Below, in pieces: positions 17,366-27,127 of a DNA stretch of 33,588 nt. Source of the stretch: Erysipelothrix sp. (GTDB taxonomy: Bacteria; Bacillota_I; Bacilli_A; Erysipelotrichales; Erysipelotrichaceae); NCBI GenBank assembly GCA_012512805.1, contig JAAZDN010000004.1, positions 1-33,588 of the forward strand. The letters run 5' to 3'. The position numbers were made by a program, and so were the translations under genes. The first letter of the stretch is position 1; each line of letters begins with the position of its first letter. Below the pieces are notes generated by a model. It ran no database searches. It was not told the DNA's origin and worked only from the letters and a program-made list of their open reading frames with translations.

Positions 17366-19264
17366 ATGCAAAAATTTAAAACGATGTTAGTTGTCACAAT
17401 CTTTACAATACTCGTTAGTCTGTTTAATATGCAACCAATTGAAGCGATTAATAACTTTAATATTGATAGCTTGGCGGTTGATATTGTTGTAAATGAAGAT
17501 GGAACGTATGACATAACAGAAAAATTTGTTATGGACTACTTCATACCAGCCTTAGGCTTTTATCGTAATCTTCCATCTGCATATAAAATGGAATTTATTG
17601 ATAAGGACAAAAATGTACATAATGAAAAATACTACTTTCCAATTACTGATGTAAAACTGGAAGGTGATGTTTACTCCATTGAGAACGAAATTAAGGGTAA
17701 AACAATTGTTGTTGGTCCTGAAGAATATCCAAGAATTACCGGATTAAAGGAATATACGATCTCTTACAAGGTGCATACACAAAAGATTGGTCTAGACTTT
17801 GCTGAAGAATTGTTCTTTCAAAATCTTGTTAGTGATTGGGAAGCTACAATTAAACAATTTAGTGCAAAGGTTACCTTTGTAAAACCTGTTGACCTATCAA
17901 AACTTGAAGTTATTGGAACCATTGATCAAAACGATTTTCCGGTGGACTGCAACATTGAACAGAGTAGTTTCACATGTACTAAAGATGATTCATTTGTTTT
18001 AAATGAAGGAAATGGTATTACAGCAAGATTAGAATTACCAAATGATTACTTTAATCGTCCTGAAATTACAAATCCATTCTTTATTCCTTTTGGTATTATT
18101 GGAGGAATATTGCTTGTTGTTGCACTCTTGGCAAAATTTACCATCGGCGTACATCAACCTGTAATTGAAAAGGTTATGTTTACAGCACCAGATGGATTTA
18201 ACAGTCCAATGATTAAACAAGCATACACAAAATTTGTTACTGTTTCGGATATTCATTCTCTACTCTTTGAATGGGCAGCGAGCGGTACAATCATGATTGA
18301 TGAGCGAGAGGATGATCTTTACTTCACAAAATTGAAAGATTTAGAGTCTCCACGTGCTTCAGAGAACCGATTATTTAAAGCACTTTTTCCAAATTTTGAA
18401 GAAACATCGATCAAAAAGTGGCAAAAAGATGAAATGTATGAGACCTTTGTACAATATTCAACGAACATTTCAAAGGATATTTCATCAATTGTGACCTTTA
18501 ATAAGACAAAAAACTACGTTATTGCATCTCTTTTAGCAGTAATTACAGTAGTAATTATGTTTATTTACAACGCATTAATGATCAATAACTATATGCGAAA
18601 CTTCTCTAGCGCAGCATTACTGAGTCTTCTATACACACTTGTTCCGTTAATTGCCTTCGTCATCTTATTAATTCTTGCATTAAACGCTAAAAAAGAAAAT
18701 AAAATTAGTGTTGAAAAAGTGTTGATAGTGTTGAACTTGATAATAATTCCAAGCATTTTACTTGCAATAAATAAACTGAATATTCTAGGAATTAGAGTAA
18801 ATAACACGGAATACGTTTTTATTTACATGATTTTAACCTTAGTTTTAATGATAGTATACTTTATTCCCCAAAAGACACGTAAGGGTGCAGATATTTATGG
18901 AGAAATTATTGGACTAAGAAATTTCATTAAATATGCTAAAGAAGATGAATTAATTGCCATGCAAAATGAACACCCAAACCTCTATTATGACGTGCTCCCA
19001 TACGCTTTCGCCTTTGGAATCACGACTTTATGGCTCGATCACTTCAAAAATATTAAAATACCGGAATCACCATATTATCGTACATACAACAGTAGCTTTG
19101 GAAACTATTATATGTTCAGTCGTCTTGTATCATCAGTAAATGCATCCAGCCAACAACTTATACCTAAGGTGACAACGAAAACTGGTGGTTCGAGCTTTGG
19201 TGGAGGAATGGGAGGCTTTTCCGGTGGCGGCGGATTCGGCGGCGGAGGCGGCGGTGGACGTTAG
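17366..19264 (+). CDS. DUF2207-like predicted membrane protein with Gly-rich C-terminus
   Basis: Signal peptide, N-terminal extracellular domain, TM segments, terminal GGSSFGGGMGGFSGGGGFGGGGGGGR. Confidence 0.85.
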   Translation: MQKFKTMLVVTIFTILVSLFNMQPIEAINNFNIDSLAVDIVVNEDGTYDITEKFVMDYFIPALGFYRNLPSAYKMEFIDKDKNVHNEKYYFPITDVKLEGDVYSIENEIKGKTIVVGPEEYPRITGLKEYTISYKVHTQKIGLDFAEELFFQNLVSDWEATIKQFSAKVTFVKPVDLSKLEVIGTIDQNDFPVDCNIEQSSFTCTKDDSFVLNEGNGITARLELPNDYFNRPEITNPFFIPFGIIGGILLVVALLAKFTIGVHQPVIEKVMFTAPDGFNSPMIKQAYTKFVTVSDIHSLLFEWAASGTIMIDEREDDLYFTKLKDLESPRASENRLFKALFPNFEETSIKKWQKDEMYETFVQYSTNISKDISSIVTFNKTKNYVIASLLAVITVVIMFIYNALMINNYMRNFSSAALLSLLYTLVPLIAFVILLILALNAKKENKISVEKVLIVLNLIIIPSILLAINKLNILGIRVNNTEYVFIYMILTLVLMIVYFIPQKTRKGADIYGEIIGLRNFIKYAKEDELIAMQNEHPNLYYDVLPYAFAFGITTLWLDHFKNIKIPESPYYRTYNSSFGNYYMFSRLVSSVNASSQQLIPKVTTKTGGSSFGGGMGGFSGGGGFGGGGGGGR

Positions 19265-19337
19265 TGTTGACGGAATCCAGATGTAACGTATAGTGTGTAG
19301 AAGAGTTGCTCAATAAGTCCTAAACTTTTAAAGGTAG

Positions 19338-19363
19338 ATAACTTACAGAAGTTATAACTTACA
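19338..19363. promoter_or_regulatory. regulatory repeat array upstream of TasA-like/SipW cassette
   Basis: ATAACTTACA x2 with 16-bp period (19338-19347, 19354-19363); perfect palindrome AAGTTATAACTT (19349-19360). Confidence 0.7.
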
Positions 19364-19375
19364 ACAATGCGACAA

Positions 19376-19381
19376 TATAAT
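19376..19381 (+). promoter_or_regulatory. -10 element for TasA-like/SipW cassette
   Basis: TATAAT with no obvious -35 hexamer; repeat array sits in the -35 region. Confidence 0.45.
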
Positions 19382-19401
19382 GTCAAGAAAGAAGGATTTA
19401 T

Positions 19402-19968
19402 ATGAAAACAACTAAAATTTTTAGTGCGGTAACACTTGTATTACTATTACTCGTATTAACTACATTTACATACGCATACTGGGCTGGAGACTTAAATGTC
19501 AATGCAGCATCAGCAAATGGTCAAACACTTACAATCGGATCAGGAGAAAACGTTAAAACTTTAATTGAAGTTACTGACGTAGCAGACACTACTAAGTTAT
19601 TAGTACCTGTTGACCGTGTTGTAAACGAAAACCAAGTATCTTCATACACATATGATTACAAAGTTAACTGGTATGATGCTGATGACGCAACTGTTGGATC
19701 TCTTGAAAAAACAGACTTAATCGTTACTCCAGTATTAACAATTACTAATTCTGGTTTAACGGCTGAGCAAATTTTAGAAATGTTCACTGTTACAGTAAAT
19801 GAAGGAAAAGCTATCCCAATTACATTAAGTGGTGATCAAGTCAACGTAAGCGTCGTTCTAACATTTAAAAATGAACCAGCTTCAAAAGCTATTTACGACA
19901 AAGTTGTAAATGGTAAATTAAATTTAGCGTTAACATTTGCAGTTAACCCTGAAGCACCTACAGAATAA
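19402..19968 (+). CDS. TasA/camelysin-like SipW-dependent secreted protein
   Basis: Signal peptide MKTTKIFSAVTLVLLLLVLTTFTYAYWAGDL typical of SipW substrates; 188 aa beta-rich; sits upstream of sipW. Confidence 0.7.
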   Translation: MKTTKIFSAVTLVLLLLVLTTFTYAYWAGDLNVNAASANGQTLTIGSGENVKTLIEVTDVADTTKLLVPVDRVVNENQVSSYTYDYKVNWYDADDATVGSLEKTDLIVTPVLTITNSGLTAEQILEMFTVTVNEGKAIPITLSGDQVNVSVVLTFKNEPASKAIYDKVVNGKLNLALTFAVNPEAPTE

Positions 19969-19980
19969 TAGGTAAATTTT

Positions 19981-20829
19981 ATGAAAAGAAGAAGATACTT
20001 ATATCTTCTTTTTTCGCTAATATTGATAGTCTCTAATTTTGAGAGTTTAGAATCTTATTGGTACGAATTAAGTACTTCATTTTCAACACAAAGTGATGCA
20101 AGTATTAATATCGGACAATGGATGTGGAATCAAGGAGGGGCTTCAAGTTATGTTAAAAAAGAAGATCTCTCTACAGTTAATAACGCTCATTGGCTAGCAC
20201 TTATTAATGGAGAACCTTTGAATAAATTTGATATTGTTGTTATGCAAGGTAGTCTTGGTAATTTCTATAAATACAATGTTCAAGAATTCCCATGGATTTG
20301 TAACCCTGAAGGTGCGGATAATATCTGTCGAGATCCAGATACATATGATATGTCAATAAGTGGATATCGACCATTAGATTTTGATTTAAAAAATTTATCT
20401 CCATATTATATTGGTGATATTGTAATTGTTGATGGAATTGTATACACTCCAAATTATGAAACGCACGGTCGTGCAGGTAGTCCTAAATATAATTTTGGAG
20501 AATATAGTCCATGGAGGACGGTACGTCATCTTGATGAACAAAATGCAATTGCTGGTGAGCTTGTATATACAACAGTTAATAATCAAATTGAAGTTTATCG
20601 AGCAGAAAGTAACAATAATGATAGAAGTCCTATAGATTCAAATAACAGAAATTGGACAAGATTGAATATTGACTTTAGAGTTGGTAATACATATAAATAT
20701 GGAGATGTAACCAAATATAATGGAGACTTTTATATATATATGGGTAATGGTAAAGTTAGAAATTCGTTTGACCCATGTGATTGGCGCTATGGGAATAGTA
20801 CAAAAAATAAAAAATTAGACGGTTGTTAA
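19981..20829 (+). CDS. secreted protein with repeated CBM5/12-like modules
   Basis: N-terminal signal segment, repeated 'GD.V...G..Y' blocks: YYIGDIVIVDGIVYTPNY, AIAGELVYTTVNNQIEVYRA, YKYGDVTKYNGDFYIYMG; Trp after each. Confidence 0.6.
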   Translation: MKRRRYLYLLFSLILIVSNFESLESYWYELSTSFSTQSDASINIGQWMWNQGGASSYVKKEDLSTVNNAHWLALINGEPLNKFDIVVMQGSLGNFYKYNVQEFPWICNPEGADNICRDPDTYDMSISGYRPLDFDLKNLSPYYIGDIVIVDGIVYTPNYETHGRAGSPKYNFGEYSPWRTVRHLDEQNAIAGELVYTTVNNQIEVYRAESNNNDRSPIDSNNRNWTRLNIDFRVGNTYKYGDVTKYNGDFYIYMGNGKVRNSFDPCDWRYGNSTKNKKLDGC

Positions 20830-20830
20830 A

Positions 20831-21346
20831 ATGAAGAAGCACAAATTAACACTTTATGATTTTGTTGTTTATATTGCTTTATTTCTAGTTATTGCTTATA
20901 TATATTTTCAATTGATAGCTCCTTCTAACTTTGATGAAATGCGACAAGCACAATATTTTGTCGTAGTTACTGATAGTATGGAGCCGACAATACCTGTTAA
21001 TTCGCTTATAAGAGTGAATAAGTCAGATCGTGACTTTGAGGTCGACGATATTGTTTCGGTCTTCATTGACGTTAATAATGATGAAGCACGAGAAATCGTA
21101 ACTCACCGTATTGCGTCTATTCATGAGGAATCAGGAACACTTCGTACCATGTCTGATCACTTTCGTGAAATTGATCGATGGGTTGTTAAAAAAACGGATG
21201 TTATTGGTAAGGTAGAATTAATTATTCCACATGTTGGATGGTTAGCGATGTTTCTTCAAAGAAACGTTATTGTCTTCATTATCTTAGCGATCATTAGTGT
21301 AATGATATACTTATACATTTTAATTAATAATTGGCATAAACAATAA
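20831..21346 (+). CDS. sipW: signal peptidase I, ER/archaeal type (SipW-like)
   Basis: VVVTDSMEPTIPVNSLIRV (Ser nucleophile box) and EIVTHRI with His in place of Lys; two TM segments. Confidence 0.9.
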   Translation: MKKHKLTLYDFVVYIALFLVIAYIYFQLIAPSNFDEMRQAQYFVVVTDSMEPTIPVNSLIRVNKSDRDFEVDDIVSVFIDVNNDEAREIVTHRIASIHEESGTLRTMSDHFREIDRWVVKKTDVIGKVELIIPHVGWLAMFLQRNVIVFIILAIISVMIYLYILINNWHKQ

Positions 21347-21351
21347 ATGAA

Positions 21352-21386
21352 GTAACAGTTAGAAGCAATTCAACTGTTACTTTTTA
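21352..21386 (+). terminator. intrinsic terminator after sipW
   Basis: AGTAACAGTT-N11-AACTGTTACT-TTTT. Confidence 0.88.
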
Positions 21387-21445
21387 AACAACTTATTGAC
21401 TGAATGTTTAATTGTCGTTATAATGAAGGCAGATAGGATGATACT

Positions 21446-22390
21446 ATGAATACATACAAAACAATAACAAGCTTGAAAAATAGCGATGAAAGATATAATT
21501 TTGTTGATGAGAATATTGTAATGGATAATATACAAAAACTCTTTCCAACTCAGGAAGCAGTAAAATTTCAAGTAATAGAAGATGGATATACAAATTTAGT
21601 TTTTAATTTTACAGTTGAAGGACTACGCTATGTGTATCGTTATCCTGGTGTGGATACTGAATATATTAATCGTGAAACAGAATATAATGCAAATAAAATT
21701 GCAAGTGAATTGGGTTTAGATGCGACACTATTATGGAGCGATAAATCAGGTCATAAGATTATGAAATATATCGTAAACTTTAGATACCTTGAATACAGCA
21801 TAAAAACTGATGTTGAATTGATTATTGAAACATTTTTAAAACTACATAATTCTGAACAGTTATCAGGGCAGGTGTATGATATTATTGGTGACATCAATAC
21901 GTTCTATGTTGATAATTTTGAATACAATGCATCTATTTTCCCTAATATGAGTAAACTCTTTGAACGGGTAAAAACAATATATAAAGAATTTAATTATGAA
22001 GATCGTAAACATGTATTATGTCATAATGATATTTATCGTACAAACGTACTCATTACCCTTGATCGTTACTATATTATTGATTGGGAATATGCTAAAGATG
22101 GTGATCCTTCCTTCGATCTAGCGACATTTATTATTTGTTCGGACTACTCTGATTATGAGGTAAGTCGACTACTTAAAATGTATCTTAAGGATGATTATAC
22201 ACAGGAGTTGGCATATGCGTATTACCAAGGGTTCGCAATTGCGAGTTTCTACTGGCTTTTATGGGCACTACATGTTGAGAAAAATGGTGGAGACACTGAA
22301 GGTTTCGTCGACAAGTATTATGGTTATTTATTACGTTTTTTAAAAATCATTACGAAACAAGCAAAAGCCTTAAACAATCCACAAAAATAA
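21446..22390 (+). CDS. choline/aminoglycoside kinase-like phosphotransferase (LicA-like)
   Basis: VLCHNDIYRTNVL and YIIDWEYAKDGDPSFDLATFI choline kinase motifs. Confidence 0.85.
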   Translation: MNTYKTITSLKNSDERYNFVDENIVMDNIQKLFPTQEAVKFQVIEDGYTNLVFNFTVEGLRYVYRYPGVDTEYINRETEYNANKIASELGLDATLLWSDKSGHKIMKYIVNFRYLEYSIKTDVELIIETFLKLHNSEQLSGQVYDIIGDINTFYVDNFEYNASIFPNMSKLFERVKTIYKEFNYEDRKHVLCHNDIYRTNVLITLDRYYIIDWEYAKDGDPSFDLATFIICSDYSDYEVSRLLKMYLKDDYTQELAYAYYQGFAIASFYWLLWALHVEKNGGDTEGFVDKYYGYLLRFLKIITKQAKALNNPQK

Positions 22391-22439
22391 AATTTTATGA
22401 AAAACGCATATTGTCACTAATGATGGTGTAGGAGGCAAT

Positions 22440-22907
22440 ATGCGTTATATACTTTTAATCATTATTCTCATAATGATTTTTTTATTTCGACCCTTAAATT
22501 TTAATGATTTACAAAAAATTAAAGATCGTAGCATTAGTATTGAAGTAAAGGGAGAACTTGACAATCCGGGTATTTTTCAAATAAAACCACAATCGACACT
22601 TGATGAATTAATGAAGGAATTACAGTTAAAAGAAGACAGTGACATTTCACACCTTAATTTAAATCAAATCTTATTAAATAAGGATGTCGTAATTATTCGA
22701 AAAGTGAGTCCTCAAGCACTCGTTTCTATTAATAGTGCAAGCGTCAATGAATTAAGCAGTTTACCTGGAATCGGACTTAAGATTGCCCAGAGAATCATTG
22801 ACTATCGTGAAACTCATGGATTTTTTCAAGCACTTGAAGACTTGAAAAATGTTAAAGGTATTGGTGATAAAGTATACGAAAAATTAAGTGCTTTTATAAC
22901 ACTATAA
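22440..22907 (+). CDS. comEA: competence protein ComEA (SLBB plus helix-hairpin-helix)
   Basis: VKGELDNPGIFQI SLBB-like region and SINSASVNELSSLPGIGLKIAQRIIDYRETHGFFQALEDLKNVKGIGDK. Confidence 0.92.
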   Translation: MRYILLIIILIMIFLFRPLNFNDLQKIKDRSISIEVKGELDNPGIFQIKPQSTLDELMKELQLKEDSDISHLNLNQILLNKDVVIIRKVSPQALVSINSASVNELSSLPGIGLKIAQRIIDYRETHGFFQALEDLKNVKGIGDKVYEKLSAFITL

Positions 22908-22918
22908 GAAACCGATGT

Positions 22919-24790
22919 TTGATGGTCCTTGTTGGCATACTCATGAGTAATTATCTCTTGTTTGAACATGTGATACTCATGTGGATTTTTGTAATTATTT
23001 TTTCAATATTTCTACTTTTAAGATATCGAAGTGTTGGAATATTATTTTGTATTATTTTGCTATGTTTTAATGTTCTAAATAGTCATAGAAATAAAGTGCT
23101 CGATCCGCTTGCTAAGGAAGGATTAATCATAAAAACAGCATCAAGCTTTTATATTGTGAGAACCCTTAATCAAGACGTGCTTGTTTATAGTGATGAACAA
23201 TTTTTATTGCATGATCATGTCCTCTTCAAAGGTCAGTATCAACCCATTGAATCCGTCAACAACACATACGGCTTAAACTTTAAAAAAATGATGATGCGCC
23301 AGCACATACACTTTCAAATTAAGCCAACAGACATTGAACGAGTTGAGTCAAAACCAACAATATTAAATCGTGTGCATCAATCAATAAGTCAAATGCCACA
23401 TCGTAGTTATTATGAGCATGTGTATTTGAATATTCAAAGTGAACATGAAGAGCTTAAAGGCGAAATATTATCAAGTCAGATCATTATTGTACTTTTTATA
23501 AGGTTTCTTAGAAGTCTTTTTAATAAGAGGTTTGATGATACATACTTTGATTTTTATGAAGTACTACTCTACATGGTTATGATGCTTATATTTAATGATC
23601 CAGCATTTTATTTTATGCTTGGCTGTCGTCGTCTGATTCAAAAAATACCTCTAGAAAGTTTTGATAAGTTGGCACTATCACCATGCGTAACACTCTTTCT
23701 ATTTCCTAGTTTTCAATTTTCACTTCGCTTTATTATTGTCATGATGTTCCAACTGCTTGGCATGATTCAAATGCATCAGAAGCGATTTTGGCATGGATTT
23801 ATCGTTATTGTTCCGATCCTTTTAAATTCATTTTATAAGGTTGATCTTTTTGAGCTTATTCTTTTTCCAATCCATCGCATTTTAAATCTAATTTATTTTA
23901 TCATTGGTTTAATCGATATTGTATTCAAAACCAGTTTAAGTTTTAATGGTTTTCAATTAATGAATTTTAATATTTTAGCATTTAATATAACGGGCAAGTT
24001 TCCATTATGGATTTTATTTTTATGGATTATTGTAAGTTTGGCGTATTTACGAAATGGAAAATTTCGATATATTTTAATGCTCTTTTGTTTACTCATCATG
24101 AATCAAAATCAGTTGTATTTTAATCCACGTTTTATTTATGAACAGCTGTATGTTGGCCAAGGTGATAGCAGCCTTTTAATCTATCCACATCAAACAAAGG
24201 TAATGATGGTAGATACAGGATCTAGTTATAGTTATAAACGCGTAGAAAGTGCATTAAACTACTATGGGATAAATACAATTAAACATCTTATGATTAGTCA
24301 TGATGATGAAGATCATAGCGGTAATCTTAAACAACTTGAACAAGATTTCAAAATAGAACATATTATGACGACTGCAGATGATTTCCAGTTTTATGATTTG
24401 AATATACACTTATATCAATATGATGAAGAGGGAAATGATGGCAGTCTCATTGCTTATTTCACAATTAATGAGTACACATATTTACTTCTAGGTGATGTTT
24501 CGAGTCGCATTGAACATGAATTTTTAAATGAGCACTCAGACATACAATTTGATATTGTTAAGATTGCTCATCATGGAAGTAAAACGAGTACCTCATCTCA
24601 ACTCTTATCACATCCATCCATAAAGTTATTAATAAATAGTAGTGGTTTAAATAATCGATACCAACATCCTGCTCGAGAAGTTGTACAAAGAATTATGAAA
24701 CATGATCTTCCTTTTTTAGATACACAGGACTATGGGAATATTAAAATTATCTCACTTTATAATCTGACTTATATATCTTTAAAGCCTTAA
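22919..24790 (+). CDS. comEC: ComEC/Rec2 competence protein with C-terminal metallo-beta-lactamase domain
   Basis: Multi-TM central region, VGQGDSSLLIYP...MMVDTG, HLMISHDDEDHSGNL, VKIAHHGSKTSTS. TTG 22919 or ATG 22922 start. Confidence 0.87.
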   Translation: MMVLVGILMSNYLLFEHVILMWIFVIIFSIFLLLRYRSVGILFCIILLCFNVLNSHRNKVLDPLAKEGLIIKTASSFYIVRTLNQDVLVYSDEQFLLHDHVLFKGQYQPIESVNNTYGLNFKKMMMRQHIHFQIKPTDIERVESKPTILNRVHQSISQMPHRSYYEHVYLNIQSEHEELKGEILSSQIIIVLFIRFLRSLFNKRFDDTYFDFYEVLLYMVMMLIFNDPAFYFMLGCRRLIQKIPLESFDKLALSPCVTLFLFPSFQFSLRFIIVMMFQLLGMIQMHQKRFWHGFIVIVPILLNSFYKVDLFELILFPIHRILNLIYFIIGLIDIVFKTSLSFNGFQLMNFNILAFNITGKFPLWILFLWIIVSLAYLRNGKFRYILMLFCLLIMNQNQLYFNPRFIYEQLYVGQGDSSLLIYPHQTKVMMVDTGSSYSYKRVESALNYYGINTIKHLMISHDDEDHSGNLKQLEQDFKIEHIMTTADDFQFYDLNIHLYQYDEEGNDGSLIAYFTINEYTYLLLGDVSSRIEHEFLNEHSDIQFDIVKIAHHGSKTSTSSQLLSHPSIKLLINSSGLNNRYQHPAREVVQRIMKHDLPFLDTQDYGNIKIISLYNLTYISLKP

Positions 24791-24818
24791 TTTTGATATA
24801 CTTATTAAAGGTGATACT

Positions 24819-25781
24819 ATGAATTACGCATTGTTTGCTGAGAGTGAATATTTAATCAAAAAAACCTTAAATAAGCTTTTATTGAAACTGAATGAACACT
24901 ATGAAAGTGAGTTTATTGAATATGATGGATCAACAAAAGACTTTAGTCTAGATGAACTTTTACTTGATTTAAATACTTTTTCACTGTTTAATGAACATCG
25001 GATTATACTTTTGAAAAATCCACTGTTTTTAAGTGCAAAGGGAAGTTTAAGTGATAGTGAAACATCATTATTCGGAAACTATCTTTTAAAGCCATCAGAA
25101 AGTGCAACTTTAATCATTGTTGTTGATCAATTTAAGGTTGATCGTCGTAAGAAGATTTCAAAATTAGTCATGAAACAATGTGAAGTTTCAGACTTAGAAA
25201 CGTTAGACCAGCGTGACATGGAACATATTATTGAACGTGATTTAAAAGAACATCACTTTAGTATGGATCACTTAGCAAAAAATGAATTGTTTAAAAGAAT
25301 GCTGGGATCATTTGAAAATTGGGAATCGGAACTTGAAAAAATAATACTATACAATAAAGAACATTTAAGCTATGATGATATCAATGTATTAATTTCAAGT
25401 AATGAATCCGATAATATCTTTGATTTAACGAATGCGGTTTTAGCCCGTAATTTAGTCGATAGTTTCAACGTATACAATCAACTAGAAATAAAGGCAAAGG
25501 AGCCGATTGCGCTAACGATGTTATTGGCCAGTCAATTTAGACTTGTTTATCAAGTGTCAACCTTATTGAAACAGCGCATGGATAATAAAAGTATTGCTAG
25601 TGAATTGAAGGTACATCCGTACCGTGTTCAAATTGCATCTGGACTTGCTCGAAAGTATGATAGTTTTATGATATTATCAATCTTAAATAAACTAGCGAAT
25701 TTAGAACAAAATATAAAAAATTCAACGATTATTCCTGAAATTGGATTTGAACTCTTTCTTGTGGAGGTATGTCAAGCATGA
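24819..25781 (+). CDS. holA: DNA polymerase III delta subunit
   Basis: Order after comEC; FDLTNAVLARN, LLASQFRLVYQVSTLLKQ, HPYRVQIASGLARKY motifs. Confidence 0.9.
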   Translation: MNYALFAESEYLIKKTLNKLLLKLNEHYESEFIEYDGSTKDFSLDELLLDLNTFSLFNEHRIILLKNPLFLSAKGSLSDSETSLFGNYLLKPSESATLIIVVDQFKVDRRKKISKLVMKQCEVSDLETLDQRDMEHIIERDLKEHHFSMDHLAKNELFKRMLGSFENWESELEKIILYNKEHLSYDDINVLISSNESDNIFDLTNAVLARNLVDSFNVYNQLEIKAKEPIALTMLLASQFRLVYQVSTLLKQRMDNKSIASELKVHPYRVQIASGLARKYDSFMILSILNKLANLEQNIKNSTIIPEIGFELFLVEVCQA

Positions 25782-26995
25782 AATCATTAAAAGAAATATA
25801 TAAAATTGGACCAGGTCCAAGCAGTAGCCACACCTTAGCGGTACAAAGAGCATGTCTTTTGTATAAAGAACACCATGCTGACTTAAAAAGAGTGGAGGTT
25901 GAACTGTTTGACTCTCTAGCATTTACAGCAGAAGGTCATCATACCTTTGAAATTATACGATCAAGTTTTAAAGATATTGAAGTAAGTATATCTAAAACCT
26001 TAGACAAGTGGCGTCATCCCTATGCGACAGCATTCGACATTAATGGTTATGATGAACATAATGAACACTTATCACTATGGGAAGTGGCATCAATTGGTGG
26101 TGGTAGTATTCGTATTATTGATCATGATTTTGGCTTTGAAGATGAAATCTATCCTCATCAACATTTTGATGAAGTAAAGGCCTTTGTAACTGAGCACAAT
26201 ATGAATCTCTTTGAATATGTCCTACATTTTGAGCCGAATATTGTCGAATATATGGAACAGATTGTGAATCAAATGTTAACGACGGTTAAGACAGGACTTT
26301 CTGCTTCAGGACTTTTACCGGGTCGTTTAAAAGTACCACGCGTATCCAATGATTTATTAATGCGTGCCAACAATACAAGTGATAAACCACAACGTGATCG
26401 CTTGAATCTTATGGCTTACGCCTATGCCGCTAGTGAAGAAAATGCCAGTGGTGGAATATGTGTTACAGCTCCAACCTTAGGAGCATCTGGATCCATTGCG
26501 GGATTAGTATATCATTACTATCATAACCTCAACTTTTCTAAGGCTAAGATTATTGAGGGCCTATGTGTTGGGGGTATCTTTGCAAATGTCATTAAGACCA
26601 ATGCAACCTTAGCAGGATCTGAAGGCGGATGCCAAGCTGAAATTGGAAGTGCATGTGCTATGGCGAGTGCAATGATCACACATTTAAATGGTGCCAATCT
26701 AAAGAGTATTGAATATGCTGCTGAAATAGGGATTGAACATCACTTAGGTTTAACCTGTGATCCGATTGGTGGCTATGTCATTATTCCGTGTATTGAACGC
26801 AATGCAGTTGCGCTACTTCGTAGCTTTGATGCTGCCTTGCTTGCTGAACAAATGTCAGAAATTAGAACGAATAAAATTACCTTTGATAGTGTTGTACGAA
26901 CAATGAACTATACGGGAAAAATGATTATTAAAGAACTTCGCGAAACCTCACTTGGTGGATTGGCGACTGAAGTTGTCTTTGATAGTGAAGACTAA
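25778..26995 (+). CDS. sdaA: L-serine ammonia-lyase, single-chain
   Basis: IGPGPSSSHTLAVQRA, ENASGGICVTAPTLGASG, GSEGGCQAEIGSACAMASA, HHLGLTCDPIGGYVIIPCIERNA; ATG 25778 overlaps holA stop. Confidence 0.92.
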   Translation: MKSLKEIYKIGPGPSSSHTLAVQRACLLYKEHHADLKRVEVELFDSLAFTAEGHHTFEIIRSSFKDIEVSISKTLDKWRHPYATAFDINGYDEHNEHLSLWEVASIGGGSIRIIDHDFGFEDEIYPHQHFDEVKAFVTEHNMNLFEYVLHFEPNIVEYMEQIVNQMLTTVKTGLSASGLLPGRLKVPRVSNDLLMRANNTSDKPQRDRLNLMAYAYAASEENASGGICVTAPTLGASGSIAGLVYHYYHNLNFSKAKIIEGLCVGGIFANVIKTNATLAGSEGGCQAEIGSACAMASAMITHLNGANLKSIEYAAEIGIEHHLGLTCDPIGGYVIIPCIERNAVALLRSFDAALLAEQMSEIRTNKITFDSVVRTMNYTGKMIIKELRETSLGGLATEVVFDSED

Positions 26996-27019
26996 GAATA
27001 CCCATGGGTGTTCTTTTTA
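26994..27019 (+). terminator. intrinsic terminator of sdaA
   Basis: GAATACCC-AT-GGGTGTTC-TTTTT. Confidence 0.85.
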
Positions 27020-27076
27020 TTATTCACACTATGAATTACTTTTTGTCACCAATTTAACAAATAAACATTTAAAAAA

Positions 27077-27106
27077 TTGACTACCGGTCAAAAAACATGC
27101 TACAAT
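27077..27106 (+). promoter_or_regulatory. promoter with TetR-type operator
   Basis: TTGACTACCGGTCAA palindrome (27077-27091) overlaps -35 TTGACT; -10 TACAAT (27101-27106), spacer 18. Confidence 0.75.
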
Positions 27107-27127
27107 GTTTTAAGGTGAGGAAAAATA

